Source: Plectrocnemia conspersa (taxonomy: Eukaryota > Arthropoda > Insecta > Trichoptera > Polycentropodidae). Taken from it: 64,000 nt of DNA. The translations under genes and the position numbers were made by a program. Positions 11,615 to 25,029 of the stretch are shown in pieces. Where the stretch lies: positions 372,001-436,000 of the forward strand of contig VTFK01000206.1 of NCBI GenBank assembly GCA_009617715.1, read 5' to 3'. The notes beneath the pieces are model-generated. The model was not told the origin of the DNA and made no database searches. It saw only the letters and a program-made list of their open reading frames with translations. The stretch's first letter is position 1, and each line of letters begins with the position of its first letter.

Positions 11615-13160
11615 AAAAAAAAAGTAAAAAAGCACTTCCACTTTGTATTGTGTGAGTTGAGAGCGAAGGAGAGATACAGGTAGGATTACTTTATTCGCTT
11701 AACTTACCAGGTAGAAAAACTAGTTCCAAAATTTTCGAAGCACTTAATAGTTAGTTTTCGGAACATAAAATTTAATAAAAAAAATGTTTTGGAATATGTG
11801 CCGCGAACATGATTCGTTATAAAAGTGAAAAATGTTGGTCACCCAATCATTTTGTCCTACACTGCATTAAGTTAAATAAAGAAATTGTAAAGAAAATGTC
11901 CCCAGAATTACACCAAGTATTATCAGATGATAAAAAAATGATTGAAGAATAGTTTTTATTAAAATAATTTATATAAATGCGCATTATATGATATTTATAC
12001 ATTAGCGATAACCAACGTTCTAATAAATTAATCAAAACGATATGTACGTGAGTTACGCTGATTTTGCTAAAATTGTAAATGGCACGTTTCAGTTATTTGC
12101 AAGTTTTTTTATGATTCACTATGAAACAACATAATATTATTTAGATATTTATTTTCTGTAATTTTTTTCTTAATTATTTTTTTATCATATTATTTAAAAC
12201 ATCTTAGCAGCACTTTTCCACAAAACTACTCTCATAGTACATAAAATTGCCATTACTGAATCTGTTCTCGTATAATATTTTATGTGTAAATAAAAATATA
12301 GAATTTGATTTTCGCAAAATACTGGAACATGTTCACCAATTTTAATATTAAAGACATTGAGAAAATCCACAGCTGAATAACATCAACTCTAAATTATGAG
12401 TAATTTTTTGAATTTCGGCAATTATAAATTGTTTTTATTTTATGATTTTGTATGTGACTGCTTGTCTGCCTACATTTATTATGTCTATTGTTATAATAAA
12501 TAACTTAAAGATAATAAAATAAATTTTATAAAAAACGCAAATTTATGCTAAGGAACTGTGTTTTTAGTTTTAGTGTAATATTCATATATAAATTTAATAA
12601 AAATCACTACATAATATATAAACTAATACTTCACGAATAATAAGACAAATATTTTAATTGCGAATATATTATAAAAATATGGGTAAGTATATTCGGTATT
12701 AAATATACTAAAAATATTTCACGAGAACATATATTATTAATCTCTAAAATCAGTGACTACAAAAAAACACAAATTAAATTTAAATTTTCACATAGCAGGT
12801 AATTTTTCTTTAAATGCATAAATTTAAAATCAAATTTTAAAATTGTGCATTCAATGCAGATTTTTCATTACAAAAATATGAACATAAGCCAGAAAAATAA
12901 CTTATCGACGTCAGCATTCAATTATGAGATCGATTGATTTCTATTTTACTTTTATCAAATTATTTTTATATTATTCTATTACTTTTATTTTTTTTGAATA
13001 CATATTACAATGAATCAATTAGGAAATAATTACTAAAAAATAATGTATAATGTTTTTCTATCCATTTTACTCAATAGCAGGTAAATTTGATATTTCTGAT
13101 ATTGTCACGTTTTTTATTTTTTCATTGATTTACGTCAAAGAAAAAAGCACGTATTTATTA
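11615..13160. other. AT-rich intergenic stretch
   Basis: A/T-dominated DNA between the Tc1 relic and the next promoter. No convincing reading frame, RNA or transposon is seen. Confidence 0.45.
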
Positions 13161-13161
13161 A

Positions 13162-13197
13162 CATAAAAGCAGAGAATTTCGATAAAGAATCATCAGT
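13162..13197 (+). promoter_or_regulatory. TATA box plus arthropod initiator
   Basis: CATAAAAG (13162-13169) is followed by TCAGT at 13193-13197, the arthropod initiator. If transcription starts at the A of TCAGT (13195), the TATA-like box begins about 32 bases upstream, which is the expected spacing. The 29-base leader then runs to the ATG at 13224. Confidence 0.65.
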
Positions 13198-13223
13198 TCG
13201 GTTTTTACTGTTCAACCAGCAAG

Positions 13224-14339
13224 ATGGATACCAAAGTGTTTGCTTTGATATTTCTTAGTGTAAGTATAAAAATAATCTTATATACATAATACCGATGAAG
13301 TCTTACTTTATATTTATTTACGGTACTAACTAATTTTGGGGGCAGATTGTATTATTTAAAGATCATTTTGCCGCATAGCACAATTTTTTTGGACATTCGA
13401 CTTTGAACTAATATTTTTAATGAACAATAATTTGGATTGATTTAGAAGTAAATTTATCGTGAAGATCTTAAATATTTTATTTATATATATATATATTTAT
13501 AATATTTTATGTAAAAGTTTTTTTTATATATATATTCTTATAAATATTTTTTTCTCATATTTATATGTAATCGAATCATATGGATTGCATTAGTTTTGTA
13601 TTTGGAGGAATAAAAAAATCTTTCCAACTTACTAACATATAATCTAACCAATTTTTATTATCTTGTCTGGAAATGTTAGTTATTAAAAAAATATTATTTA
13701 AAACCTACAAGCTTTAATACTAAGATCCAACTACCTCAAAGTATTTTATTAACATACACATTACATAAAAAAAAATATACTAAAAAATAGATTCTTATAC
13801 TTAATTCTTAAATTTCATCCGCAATTTAAATTGATTAAATTTATAATGCTTATTATGTTTCATTTCAGATGCTCGTCGTTAGAATAAACTGCATAGAAAA
13901 TAATTTTAAAGCCGATTCTGAATTCAGTACTCCATTCGCCCAAATGTTGTTGAAACATTTTGAAGCTCTGGGGAAGGAATTGCTGTTGTATAAGCTGCTG
14001 TTGTTCTTGCTTCTTGTTAATATTATGTTATTCGGATGCGTTCATTTCTACCGGCATATTAAAAAAAAAATGGTTAATAAGCCCGAATGTAAAACTGTAA
14101 CCGTGAAAAATATTCCTAAACCAATATCCGAATCTAGCACATCGATCGAAAAAAAATATGAATATCTCCAATATCACCTAGACTTGAAGCACACGGTCAA
14201 GAAGATAATATCAAGAGTTCAGCGGTCGATAAAACACGATGAAATGATTCAAAATCTAGTTAACAAAACTTACTGCAGAATTGAAAGTAAAGAAAAAAAT
14301 AAGTTGTCAGAGAATCTATCAATCGTTAAAGTGGTCTAA
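13224..14339 (+). CDS. Unrecognised signal-peptide, single-pass membrane protein (two exons)
   Basis: Join 13224-13259 with 13869-14339. Exon 1 encodes 12 residues starting MDTKVFALIFLS and ends at a consensus donor (AGT|GTAAGT). The intron of about 609 bases ends in TTTCATTTCAG, and both junctions are phase 0. Splicing creates a textbook signal peptide (about residues 1-20, ending VVRINC) that neither exon has alone. The 168-residue product then has a 29-residue outer segment, one hydrophobic helix (about 50-72, Leu-rich) and a basic, probably cytoplasmic tail with KKK at 77-79 and a charged, possibly helical stretch at 106-165. Promoter elements, a good ATG context (A at -3, G at +4) and poly(A) signals frame the gene. 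I recognise no family. If the receptor has a distant first exon, this gene lies inside its intron on the opposite strand. Function is unknown. Confidence 0.75.
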
Positions 14340-14384
14340 GCATATTTTATTAAAATCGTTGTAATGTAATAATATTTTGGATTC

Positions 14385-14407
14385 AATAAACATATATGGC
14401 TAATAAA
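14385..14407 (+). terminator. Poly(A) signals of the small membrane-protein gene
   Basis: Two AATAAA hexamers (14385-14390 and 14402-14407) lie 46 and 63 bases after the stop codon. Confidence 0.6.
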
Positions 14408-14959
14408 TAAAAAAAAATTGTTATAAGATTACACGATTTCTCTACTCTAGCATATCTTGTGCTCTACTTTACAATGGCAAGTTAGCAGATTTCAAATTAG
14501 ATCTTGCAAGACAAAAATTACAGAGATTTTTTTTTCACAATTAAAATTTTGAACTAAAGGATGATTTAATTAATAATCAGCTAAATCATTATCAGCAGAA
14601 TGAGATTCAGAATGTTCTTTATTGAAAAAAACGAAGAGGTTAAAAATACCCATAACCCATATTTATATAAATATTTTTCTGTGCCATGTTTTTTTAATAT
14701 TGGATTAATTTATTTATTTATAACTTTACCAATTACGCTATTCCGGCCACAAATTATAAATAAAGTATATTATGCTTAATCACAGTCACCAAGTTTCCAG
14801 TTGAACATATTACACGCGAATTTGTTCAACAATAAATTTTCGAACTACAATTTATAGCTTTACTTCAACTCGACGCTACGGATTAATTAATTCACGCGCG
14901 TCAGAAACACCCGAATTTTCGCTACTATATACTCTGAGATATACTAGTTGCTCAAAAAC

Positions 14960-15235
14960 TAAGCAACTTCATTAGTCGGGTCGTGAGCGAAATAAAAGCC
15001 GACGTGAATCACGTCGTGAAATTTGCCTAAATCCACGATGCGAATTCAAACTGTCAGCGTGGTCTGCTAACGATCTCGGCTTTATGGGCGAAAATTGCGT
15101 AAAAATTAAGAAAAACGGCCAGACAAACATTTGGGACTGGCTCTGGATGAGTCTGGAATATAAATGGGATCCTAAGCCGCAGGAGTTCAAATTATTCCGT
15201 GCGGACGAAAAATTATAAAAGCACACTTCAAACTT
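14960..15235. other. GC-richer non-coding island
   Basis: Complex sequence with GCCGACGTGAATCACGTCGTG (two overlapping GACGTG-like sites), GATCTCGGCTTTATGGGC and CCTAAGCCGCAGGAG. The 84-codon minus-strand frame here has no recognisable domain. It is a candidate regulatory element by composition only. Confidence 0.3.
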
Positions 15236-15239
15236 GATG

Positions 15240-17735
15240 TGTGAGAAAATTAAGTAATTTACTACGTTAATTGTTTATTTAATTAATTTATCCGCACCAG
15301 ACATACATATTAGGGTTGCCTTGCTTGGTTCATGAGTGTACTTGTCTTTGCATTGATCAGTTAAAACAGTGAAAATGAAATTTATCATATTTTAAACCTA
15401 TGATTTTATGTTGTTGGATATATATACATTAAGATGAATTTCTATTAAATATTTTGTTAATCAATATAAATGAATTAGTCCTTTGAGACATGATCAAAAT
15501 ATGTATGCAAATATATATTAATAAATAAAAACATAGGTAGATAATTAAAATTTATCGAGAGTTTGAGTAGAAATTTGTATAAATTAACATGAAATATTCT
15601 AAATTTATTATGAATGAAAAGATATTTGATTCATAATATGTATTTTAATTTAATAACTGCTCAACAGTAAAAATACATAATATGTTATGAAAGAGGCTGT
15701 AAGAAGATAATAATATTGTTGTATTTTATAAAATCAGATAGTATGTTGAAAATATATTTCTATAATTGATTTGAAATAAATTTTTGTTTAATGAAATAAA
15801 TTTAAAATGTAAGTTTGATGTGATTCTTAGCAGTATTGATATATTTTGCAAACATTTGTACTTGTACTGTTATATAATCTTTATTTTTAAAGGCAAATTG
15901 CTGATTTAGTAAGAATTTAAATTCTCTATTATCTTTTTGTTCTTTTTATTAGTATTTTTTCTAATATTTTTAACATAGTTAATAAAAATTATTCGTCTGT
16001 AGAAGACATAATATTCTGTTTCTTTTTCTAATTTTAGTAAATTTTTTTTTGAGCAACCTTCCAATGGGTTAAAAAATAGTTTAATAGCATGGTTATGATT
16101 ATATATATTTATAGTATTATAATTTGCTATTTATAGAAATTATATAATTTGTTATCCTTGCTAAATATAATTGTTAAATATTTTTTTTAAAAAACAGTAC
16201 CATTTAAAAATTCAATGATATTGTTAAAAATTTTAAAGAAGATTGTTGTACTATCATTTAATTTATTTATATAATATTTTAACATGTTTGTAAGAATCTA
16301 TGAAAAAAATATAATTAATATATTAAATATTTGCTATTATAATATATTGATATTTAATGAACTGCATATTTTTTCTTAGGTTTAACGTTAATGGAAATCT
16401 TAATTTATTTATGAAAAATAATTTATTATAAAAACATTTTTTTAATCCAAAATACTTATGAATTGCTAATGACTAAAGTTATATAATAATAATAAAAACA
16501 GTGCTAATTAAAAAGGCAATGATATTGTTGTATTTTATGGATTAGATGTTATTGAGCTAAATAGAAATTTAACATACTCATTATTTTTAGTAATATATGA
16601 TTGTAAATATAAAAAAATATTAGTTTAATAAATGCTAATAATTATCAATATTAAAATTATTAAAAATTTGATAAATAAATAGTAATTATCTGTTTTTCAT
16701 TAATCTATAGATACTTTATTTAAGCAATGTATATTGTAATAATTTTAAAAAATATTTAAAAATGCTTAAAAATCATTATTATTTATATTTTATATATATT
16801 GTAAAAATATACAATTTTAAATAAAAGTTAATCATATTACTATATAAAAGTAGATAGTATCTATACAATTTAAATAAAAGTTAATCATATGCTATTTAAT
16901 ATAGCCTTACTATGTATTTAAAATAAAATATTAATATTTTCTATTTTGATGTATATAATCTAAAACAACTATTATTATTAAATTATTTATAGATATACAT
17001 AATTCATAATTGTAAAAAAATTAAGAGAATATTTTTTAACGTAACCAAATTTATTTTGATTTTTTTGCTTATTTTGTATGTTGTAAGATATTTTTATTTT
17101 AAATATATAGCAAAGCTGTATTTATTAGCATAAATGTTTGTTTTTCGAGAATACATGTATTAAATGTATTATTATAAAATATGTATAAAATAAAATATTT
17201 TCTTTTCATTGAAGATTCATTGAATATTCAATATTTTAATTTAATTTTTAAAATAAATATTTACTAAAATTTAAATTAATTTAGAACAAAACGTATTTAT
17301 TTGAAAGCCATCAACTTTCGTTATATTTTATATATAAAGCATATTTTAAGAGTTGCGTAATAATTCATAGATCTATTATTATAAAACTAAAATAATTTAT
17401 CTTATTATTGTAAATGTTTTTTTTAATAAAATATTGATTGATTACTTATATATATTTAAAAGCTCATAATAATTATTTTTCAAATCATTATTAAAAAGCC
17501 TTGTGAAATGATTTTTTTCCTGAATATAGTTATAATACATATTATATTCATAACATTTATAAATTAATTTTATTATTATTATATATTAATAAACTACTCA
17601 AAATAATAGTTGTATTGTATTTGATATTATTATATATACACTATTTTAAAATTAAATATTATCATTGTATTTTATATTAAAAAAATGTAATAGAATCGTT
17701 TTTACATACAATATTATTTTTTTATTACACGCGAG
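15240..17735. other. Extremely AT-rich desert
   Basis: About 2.5 kb of nearly pure A/T with short poly-A, poly-T and TATA runs. No gene or recognisable element seen. Confidence 0.55.
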
Positions 17736-17739
17736 GGTT

Positions 17740-19450
17740 CGGCCAGTCACAGTTATCTCCAAGGTGATTTAAACGATACATTTGAACGTAAAAAAATAAA
17801 ATAAAAGACCAAACTAACAAAAGAACAATAATAAATAAACAATTGCGTAACTAAACAGACTCGTTATGACCAGAAAATCTATCCTTTTTGTTTATAAAGG
17901 AAGCAACAGACGACGTCTAAATGCTGAAAAAAACACCACTGTAATATACTCCTTTGCATTAACGACCTTTAAAATGTGTTCACTCCAACAATTTCACTCA
18001 ATCAAGGTATAAAGCATATTTCGTTTGTCGAATAAATTTATTTACAATTTATAAATTCTTGTGAAGGGCCAGAGACAAGCACACGTATATGAGACGGCGG
18101 AGAACTAGAATTAAACCTGAATAAATCACCAGCACTCAGTCTACAACATATTTACAAGTCGACAATATTTCGTCTTTGATGCATTGTAAAAATAAAATGA
18201 ATAAACTGTTACCATCTTTCTGCATAACTTGGTAAGTTGCATAGTTACGCCCGTATAGCCGCAAAACCCAAAAAAATTTTTTTATTAAATTTAGCTAACG
18301 TTAAAGATTAGTAATACAATATTTGATGTTTTAATAGGAAAAAAACGATTTATTGAAAGTTGAATGGAGAGAAACTAAGTTAGATTTAATTTACATAATT
18401 TTTTTTTTATTAAATTATTACACATAAAAATATTATTCAATTTTTAAAATAAAAAAAACATCATAGTGCTTCGTTATAAAATAGTTCATAATTAATACAA
18501 TTATACATGTAACATATATTATAAATGTAATATATTACTACGCCTGTCATATTTTAATTGTAGATTTACAGTAATATTAATGTTGAACAGGCATTTTTTT
18601 AGAAATATTAATTCATCTTAATAAAAAATACTACATTGAAATCCTTTTTCTCACATAATAATAATCAAATCCATGAATGTTCCAGTATTTTATTTTAGCA
18701 TTGAATAAAAAAATTCTATTGAATCTTAAATTTCAATAGATTTTCGCATTAGCTAAAGGTCTGACATAAAAGTCGCATGAGATAAGAGCTTATTTTTAGA
18801 GAAAAAGTATCAATCGTACGCGAATCAAGGGTAATGGTCTACGCCAGAGATATTATTGTAAGCGTCAGTTTCTCTCTCTCTCTCTTGCTCTTCGTGCTGA
18901 ATTTCAGAGGACAAAGGTCGACAATCTCGTCGAGTGCTAATTGAATAAAAATTCAATTTTTCAGACGTACTCTCTCTGTGAAAAGATGTCCTTGTTTGTT
19001 TGTTCGGTTTATTTTCGGTATATTTATATATTTTATTAGCCATGATGTCTAAAAATATTTACAATTTTTTTATAAGAAGTATTTTAATAATAAAAAATAC
19101 CGCAAAAATTGAATTTATAAGAGCTTTTTTAAAAACCATGACATCGTATTAATTATATACTATTCATATACAAATATTTAATCTTAATTTATTTAGTCGG
19201 CCAACGAATCCTGGAAAGACATTGATTTTTTTTTAATAATATAATGAATCTTACAGACATACTAATTATATTTAATATACATATTTCTGGTTTACAGTTT
19301 TTATCTTAATTTAATAAAAAATAAGATTTTTAAACCAAACGATTGTTGTTATAATTTGGAGGATTTTTTTAAAAAACCTTTTACAATTTAGGCGAAAAAA
19401 ATAAAACTCACAAAATTTAGTGATAATTATAGTACATTTTTTTCATTGAA
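17740..19450. other. Mixed intergenic stretch with a CT microsatellite
   Basis: Mostly AT-rich. A more complex block at 18820-19040 contains a CT run (about 18870-18888), which on the other strand is a GAGA-type track. The 72-codon minus-strand frame over it is low-complexity and unconvincing. Confidence 0.35.
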
Positions 19451-19456
19451 GAACTG

Positions 19457-20690
19457 GAATTATTAATATGTTGTCTTTAGCCTCTAAAGCAATATATACT
19501 TTGGCATTTTGTGTTGTTTTTTTGTAGTCATTGGTATAAAGAGGTTATTGGGTTAGTGTGGTTTCGTATAATATTTTCAGTATGAAAATGTCAAGTGTTC
19601 CTTAATTGTTGTAATTTGAAGGTTATTGTGCATTTTTTTAAGATTAATATTAAAAGGTGTATTATATTTTATTTTTCTAGCTTTATTTTGAATGACTTGT
19701 AATTTATAAAAAATAGTGTCACTGGTGTTAAATGTTAAAATAAGTCTAATTAATTAATTGTAAATTAAAGTTTTTTTTGAGTTAGCGCGCTTTTTCTATT
19801 AAATATCGGTCTTATTGCCACAATGGCGGCAAGCTCTTTAGAACAAAGGTTCAAAATATGTTTGTTAAATTTTAGCTTGAAGACCAAGTATTTACTGTTT
19901 GTTTTCTAATTGATAATATAGCCATCTTTATTTAGAAGAGGTGGTGGCAAAGTTTGTCTATGTTTTGTAAAAATAATTGTTTCTGTTTTAATTGGGTTTA
20001 TTTTTATTTTACACCTCTCATATTATTATGTTGTTTATTTTTATTTTTATTTTATGTTTATTTTTATTTTTATTTTATTTATGTTTATTTTTATTTTTAT
20101 TTTATTTATGTTTATTTTTATTTTACACCTCTCATATTATTATGAAATATTAATATGTTGTCTTTAGCCTCTAAAGCAATATATACTTTGGCATTTTGTG
20201 TTGTTTTTTTGTAGTCATTGGTACACGAAATTATTGGGTTAGTGTGGTTTCGTATAATATTTTCCTTAAATGTTGTCCTTTTGAAGGTTATTGTGCGTTT
20301 TTTTAACATTAATATTAAAAGGTGTATTATATTTTATTTTTCTAGTTTCATTTTGAATGACTTGTAATTTATAAAAAATAGTGTCACTGGTGTTGTATGT
20401 TAAAATAAGTCTAATTAATTAATTGTAAATTAAAGTTTTTTTGAGTTAGCGCGCTTTTTCTATTAAATATCGGTCTTATTGCCGCAATGGCGGCAAGCCC
20501 TTTAGAACAAAGGTTCAAAATATGTTTTTAAAATTTAAGCTTGAAGACCAGGTATTTACTGTTTGTTTTCTAATTGATAATATAGCCTTCTTTATTTAGA
20601 AGAGCTGGTGGCGAAGTTTGTCTATGTTTCGTAAAAATAATTGCTTCGGTTTTAATTCGGTTGATTTTTATTGTACATCTCGCAAAATAT
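19457..20690 (-). repeat. Tandem duplication of a LINE 3' end
   Basis: A segment of about 540 bases at 19457-20000 recurs at 20147-20690 with high identity. Both contain TATGTTGTCTTTAGCCTC, AGTCATTGGTA, GTTAGCGCGCTTTTTC and GCAATGGCGGCAAGC in the same order. The copies differ by scattered substitutions and one short deletion. The translated minus strand corresponds to the C-terminal part of a jockey-type ORF2, so the duplicated piece is the 3' end of the element whose palm domain lies at 20767-20994. Confidence 0.85.
20005..20130 (+). repeat. TTTATTTTTATTTTATG minisatellite
   Basis: T-rich tandem units of about 17-23 bases lie at the joint between the two duplicated LINE ends. The same ACACCTCTCATATTATTATG string flanks them on both sides (about 20011 and 20124). 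Confidence 0.75.
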
Positions 20691-21100
20691 CTCTTATAAA
20701 TTCATTTGCGATTTGTTTAAGACCGATAGCACTAGAAAAAATATCTGTATTGTCAGCCTACATAAATTAACGCGTATTTTTTATTTTTAGGATATCGTTC
20801 GTATACAAGATAAAGAGGAACGGCTCAGACAAACTTCCCTGAGGAACTCCAGCTGGAATTTTACGCGGGATCGAGCGTTCATTATTTATTGAAACAACAT
20901 AGCTTCTACTTTTCAGGTATGAGCGTATTAAGCGTAGCAGATAGTCAAGGGTTTTGTTTTTGTATAATTTATGAATCAAACCGTCATGTGGCAAATGCTT
21001 TATTTATATATTACATTAAAAATCTTGTACTTTTTTGATTTTGAATTAATAACGAGATTTTGGCGAAAACCAAAATGTTCGTTATTAATTTTATTCCTCA
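20147..21100 (-). pseudogene. Jockey-type LINE reverse transcriptase relic
   Basis: Minus-strand reading from 21100 downward gives NNEHFGFR, the palm segment with IPAGVPQGSLSEPFLFILY and TNDIL (20767-20994), then ADNTDIF in place of the catalytic ADDT. After that come a thumb-like segment (EAIIF-, KYLGLQL-like) and RKSALTQKN, as in jockey ORF2 C-termini. The second catalytic Asp is Asn here, the finger region has a deletion, and stops and frameshifts are scattered. The element is inactive. Its 3' end is duplicated to the left. Confidence 0.75.
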
Positions 21101-21519
21101 AAGATTTTTTAAACACATGAATATTTTTTAGAATATTTTACTAAATGACGGTAAATATAAGTTTCACTACTTAATCGCGATCGTTTCAATTCATTTAGTC
21201 CAATGGCTAAAAAGCCATTTTATTTACATTTTTTCCAGGCAACTAATTTAGTTATTAGCATGTATGGATATAAAAAAGTTTACTAATTTCCGTCGGCTTG
21301 TTTAAAACCGTTGCTTCTTACAGAATTTTAAGACTTCGTTGGCGAACTAATTCTTATCGCATACATTTATTTATACGTATCTGTGAATGTTCTTCTTTCA
21401 TTGGTTAATAGACACCACCATATCCGTTCTTTTCCAAGTGCTTACGAAATTCTTTACTTTAAATTCATGAATATTTTTATCCTACACTATTTTTCTTAAA
21501 GTCAGCTTATTATTATATC

Positions 21520-22160
21520 TACCGAGCTCAGTCAGACAGATCCGAGCTCGTAGATTTTGCATCTGTGGTCAAGCCCGGACAAATCCGTCAGATGTCCGAC
21601 GGGCAAATCCGTACGTGTGTGCTTGGCTATTGGGTTTTCTACTAATAAGTATCGCAAAATACGCAGAGTTTATATTCCATTACATGATTAGACATGCGAT
21701 ATTATTCACATAATGTGTACCTTAAAATCATCACGCAAGAAAAACTCCGGCCGTTGTATTTATAGCCGTTAAAAATAATAATATCTCAAATTGAGAAGTA
21801 GGTTCTGAAGGTCGTTTGTGGGCCAAACCCAAAGAATGTCGAATGTTTCCGCGTCATTTAGCCTCCGACCAGGGTTGACCCGAACGAGTTGCTAAAGGTT
21901 CGCACCCATAACGGCTTAGGAGCACATAATGGCGTGCTAAATAGGGGCAGGGTATGTCGAAAGTTAAAATTTGTCGCCGAAACGAGGGATTGAATTTTTA
22001 TAAGCTCGTTGATAAGTTTTTCCGTGCTAATTACGTGCTTAACATCAAAAATAAATTAAAATATACTTTCAATAACATTTTAAAAGACGCTACAAACGTA
22101 CGGAAAATAAATTGGTAAAGTGACATGCGCTCCGCGTCACGAAGCCGAGCAACTACATTT
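21520..22160. other. GC-richer non-coding island
   Basis: Complex sequence including GAGCTCGGTCAGACAGATCC-like and GTCAGATGTCCGACGGGC motifs and TAATGGCGTGCTAAATAGGG. No supported gene. Its right end holds the box shared with 63085-63122. Confidence 0.3.
22108..22160 (+). repeat. Box shared with 63085-63122, copy 1
   Basis: AAGTGACATGCGCTCCGCGTCACGAAGCCGAG matches AAGTGACACGCGCTCCGCATAACGAAATCGAG at 63085 over about 50 bases, in the same orientation. It may be a small dispersed repeat or a conserved site pair. Confidence 0.5.
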
Positions 22161-22309
22161 AATCTATGAAAACTTTCGCTTCTATTTATATATTATTTAC
22201 ATGATTGCTTACATTCAATAATTTATTTACTTATTTTGTCCGATATTTAATTAATAATATCAGTTATTAAAAGATAAAATTTACATTTTAAAAATCGACA
22301 ATACATTAG

Positions 22310-22760
22310 ATGTTAAGCACACTGTGTATATCGAAAAAGCGTCGAGTGTGTACTTTGGTTACTTAATATTCATCGTTCGAGCTAAACTCGGAACGAAAAA
22401 TATTTTCCCTATAAACATTGTTGAAGTAATGCCGTAATGGAATTATAAAAAGGTTTCGGGCGCCCAAGATACGTATTTTAATTAAGCGCAAATCTGATTT
22501 GCATTCGCAAAAAGGTATTATAGATGGGAACTTGCGCCTGGGCACATGTGCCCATAATCCGTTTTTGCAAAAAGGGACCCTTCTTATAATACCAAATGAG
22601 TGTTTGTGTATTATGATAATATCCCTAAGTCCCTCGGGATTTGATTGATCAAACAAACGTTTTCTGTCTGTCGTGCTTAATTTTTATAGTAATTGTCTCG
22701 TGTTTGTTACCCTTTTTCCCAAAACCCTTTTCGCTGAGACGGTAAATAAAATTTGCCGTA
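22310..22760. other. GC-richer non-coding island
   Basis: Complex sequence with GGTTTCGGGCGCCCAAGATACG, GGGCACATGTGCCCATAATCC (palindromic GGGCACATGTGCCC) and CCCTAAGTCCCTCGGG. A 97-codon minus-strand frame at 22363-22656 has no recognisable domain and no clear start context. Confidence 0.3.
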
Positions 22761-23154
22761 ATTTATTTACAAGTCCAACAATACGTATTATATATTCATA
22801 TATGTAGTACTATATATTTATTTAAATCTGAAAAGCTTATAAAATAAAATTTAGAATATAAATACAGAAGTGCTTGCTTAATAATTGGAGGATTAATTGC
22901 TATTAAATTATAAAAAAATTGATTTGTGATTTTAATGAAGCATTTTAAAATATGATTATTATTTTTATATTGAAAAATCAAAAATATTTTTAATTTAAGA
23001 ATAATGATAATATGAGAAACAATTCCGGATTTTGTGACAGGTTTGCTTCTTTTCTATATTTTTACTTTTCATATTCGAAAAAGTTATTTTTGTTAATATT
23101 TGTGCTACGATTTGAATAATGTTGTGTTTGCGTCTAGACGTCAGGCTGTACAAA

Positions 23155-23235
23155 GTTGATACGAAGAGGGAAGCGGTTGATTATTTGAGTTTGTACAAAC
23201 GCAATAAGTTTGCTTTAAGTTATTTATAATGTTCT
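23155..23235 (+). repeat. GAAGAGAGAAGCGGCGG family, short copy
   Basis: TTGATACGAAGAGGGAAGCGGTTGATT matches the core of the family seen at 25110, 35961 and 57330 (minus). Translated, it reads DTKREAVDYLSLYK, comparable with the other copies. Confidence 0.5.
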
Positions 23236-23839
23236 CAGACTGATGCGTTATGCAAAAGTTATTATTTACGCACTAGATATCCGCATTTATACACATAGCT
23301 AAACTGAGGGAAACTTAGTGCTCGTCCACTTTTTTCTATAAATGATAAATACAACAATCTGAGTGTATAGTTTTTAGAGGTGAGCCGTTGCATTGTATTT
23401 TAAAACAGGTTTGAAACGTTAGCGTGGTTGATTTATCAAAGCAATAACATACAACAGCACTTTTTTGTATTTTTAACGGATTTTAATATAGTATTGTGTA
23501 GAAATTCATATGTATCAATTCAAGAAACGCGGTACACGCGAGTCTCAAGTCCCGTAAAAGGTGCCTGAGGACTTATTCTTATTCTTAACTTACGGTTTAT
23601 ACTGGATTTTGTTCATTGGAATTCTTCGTAAACAGATTTACACCTCGTCTTCTGTTTGAACATTACTTCCAGAACCATATTTTTGAACATCATTTCCTCA
23701 TCACTATCGAAGCGACTACGTACGACTTGTACGCTACTATTCCAATGTATCCGTCTATTGTCACGTATGGTCTGCACCAAGCGCTATTTCATTATTTTAT
23801 GGCAGATGTAAGCCTATAAGTCAATATAATAAAAGCTTA

Positions 23840-25020
23840 CTAACTTTGTAAAGTTTTATTTTTTATTATTAGTGCGCATTTTGATTAAAAAAATAGTTAA
23901 AACCCTAAAGCTAAATCAATGCTATATTTTTTGTTAAATTAAACTGTATCCTTTGTATGAGATATCATGTAAAATCTTTGAGATAAAGTTTGATTAGGAA
24001 TTCTAAAAATAAATTTACTATGTGATCATTACATAGCAAATTTAGGCAATGGTTTATAGCAGTTATATGTAAAAGTACAACATAATATATTTTTTTAATT
24101 AAGATGAAATTATAAAATTATAGTTTATTATTCAATATATTTGTGGATAAAGTATTAAAATATATATGATACTAAAATATATTATTTAAATAATATTTGA
24201 AAGGATTTGTATAAAAAACGTTTTACAGATTACTTTATGGTTTTCTTCCATTAAAAATATTAAACTTCTTAAATAGCCCTCTCAATATCACATAAACTCC
24301 AGACGTAAGCTTTTTAACTTATGTAGTTCAATATTTCGTGTTCACCAGACTGTGTAATTTGGCACATTATGCATTTGAACTTTAGAAAGAAGTTTTATTT
24401 CGTAATACACTCCCTTTTATAAAATGTAAAGTAAAAAGGCGTTTACGGATTCAAAAGTTGATGAAAGCATTATATAATAATAAATATTTAGAAAAATTAC
24501 TATAATTTTTAAACGTATAGTAAACGCGTAATTGTCATGTCATATATTGTAGGGTCTAAAAGGATACAAAAATAAAAAGGAAAACCTACGAAATTGGAAA
24601 ATAGAGGCCTAAGTCCATTGTAGGTAAACATAAACTCAATGAAATATTCTTATTATCCTTTTTCTAGGATTTTGTTGTACCAAAACCTTTTGTGTCACGT
24701 TACTAATGTAACTAGTTTTGTGGTATTATGTGATAGACAATGTGTACATTATAAGAATAAACAAATGTATTAGGTGACAAAAAATAGGGTTCATATTTTT
24801 TTTTGTATTATATTTCACTGTGCTTTTATATAGAGTTTATTAGATATAATTTAATAGTATATAAAATAAGATAAGTTCTATTTTTATACGTAAATTAAAA
24901 GTCCTAGAATTAAGCTTTTATTTAAAGTAAATATATAATATTAATAGAACGCATGATAATATTATATTAATTTATTATTTAATTTTTGTGCAATAATTGA
25001 GATCGTCACGTACAGTTTGT
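23840..25020. other. AT-rich intergenic stretch
   Basis: No gene, RNA or recognisable element seen. Mostly A/T with a few complex 50-base patches. Confidence 0.4.
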
Positions 25021-25029
25021 GAAGTTTTA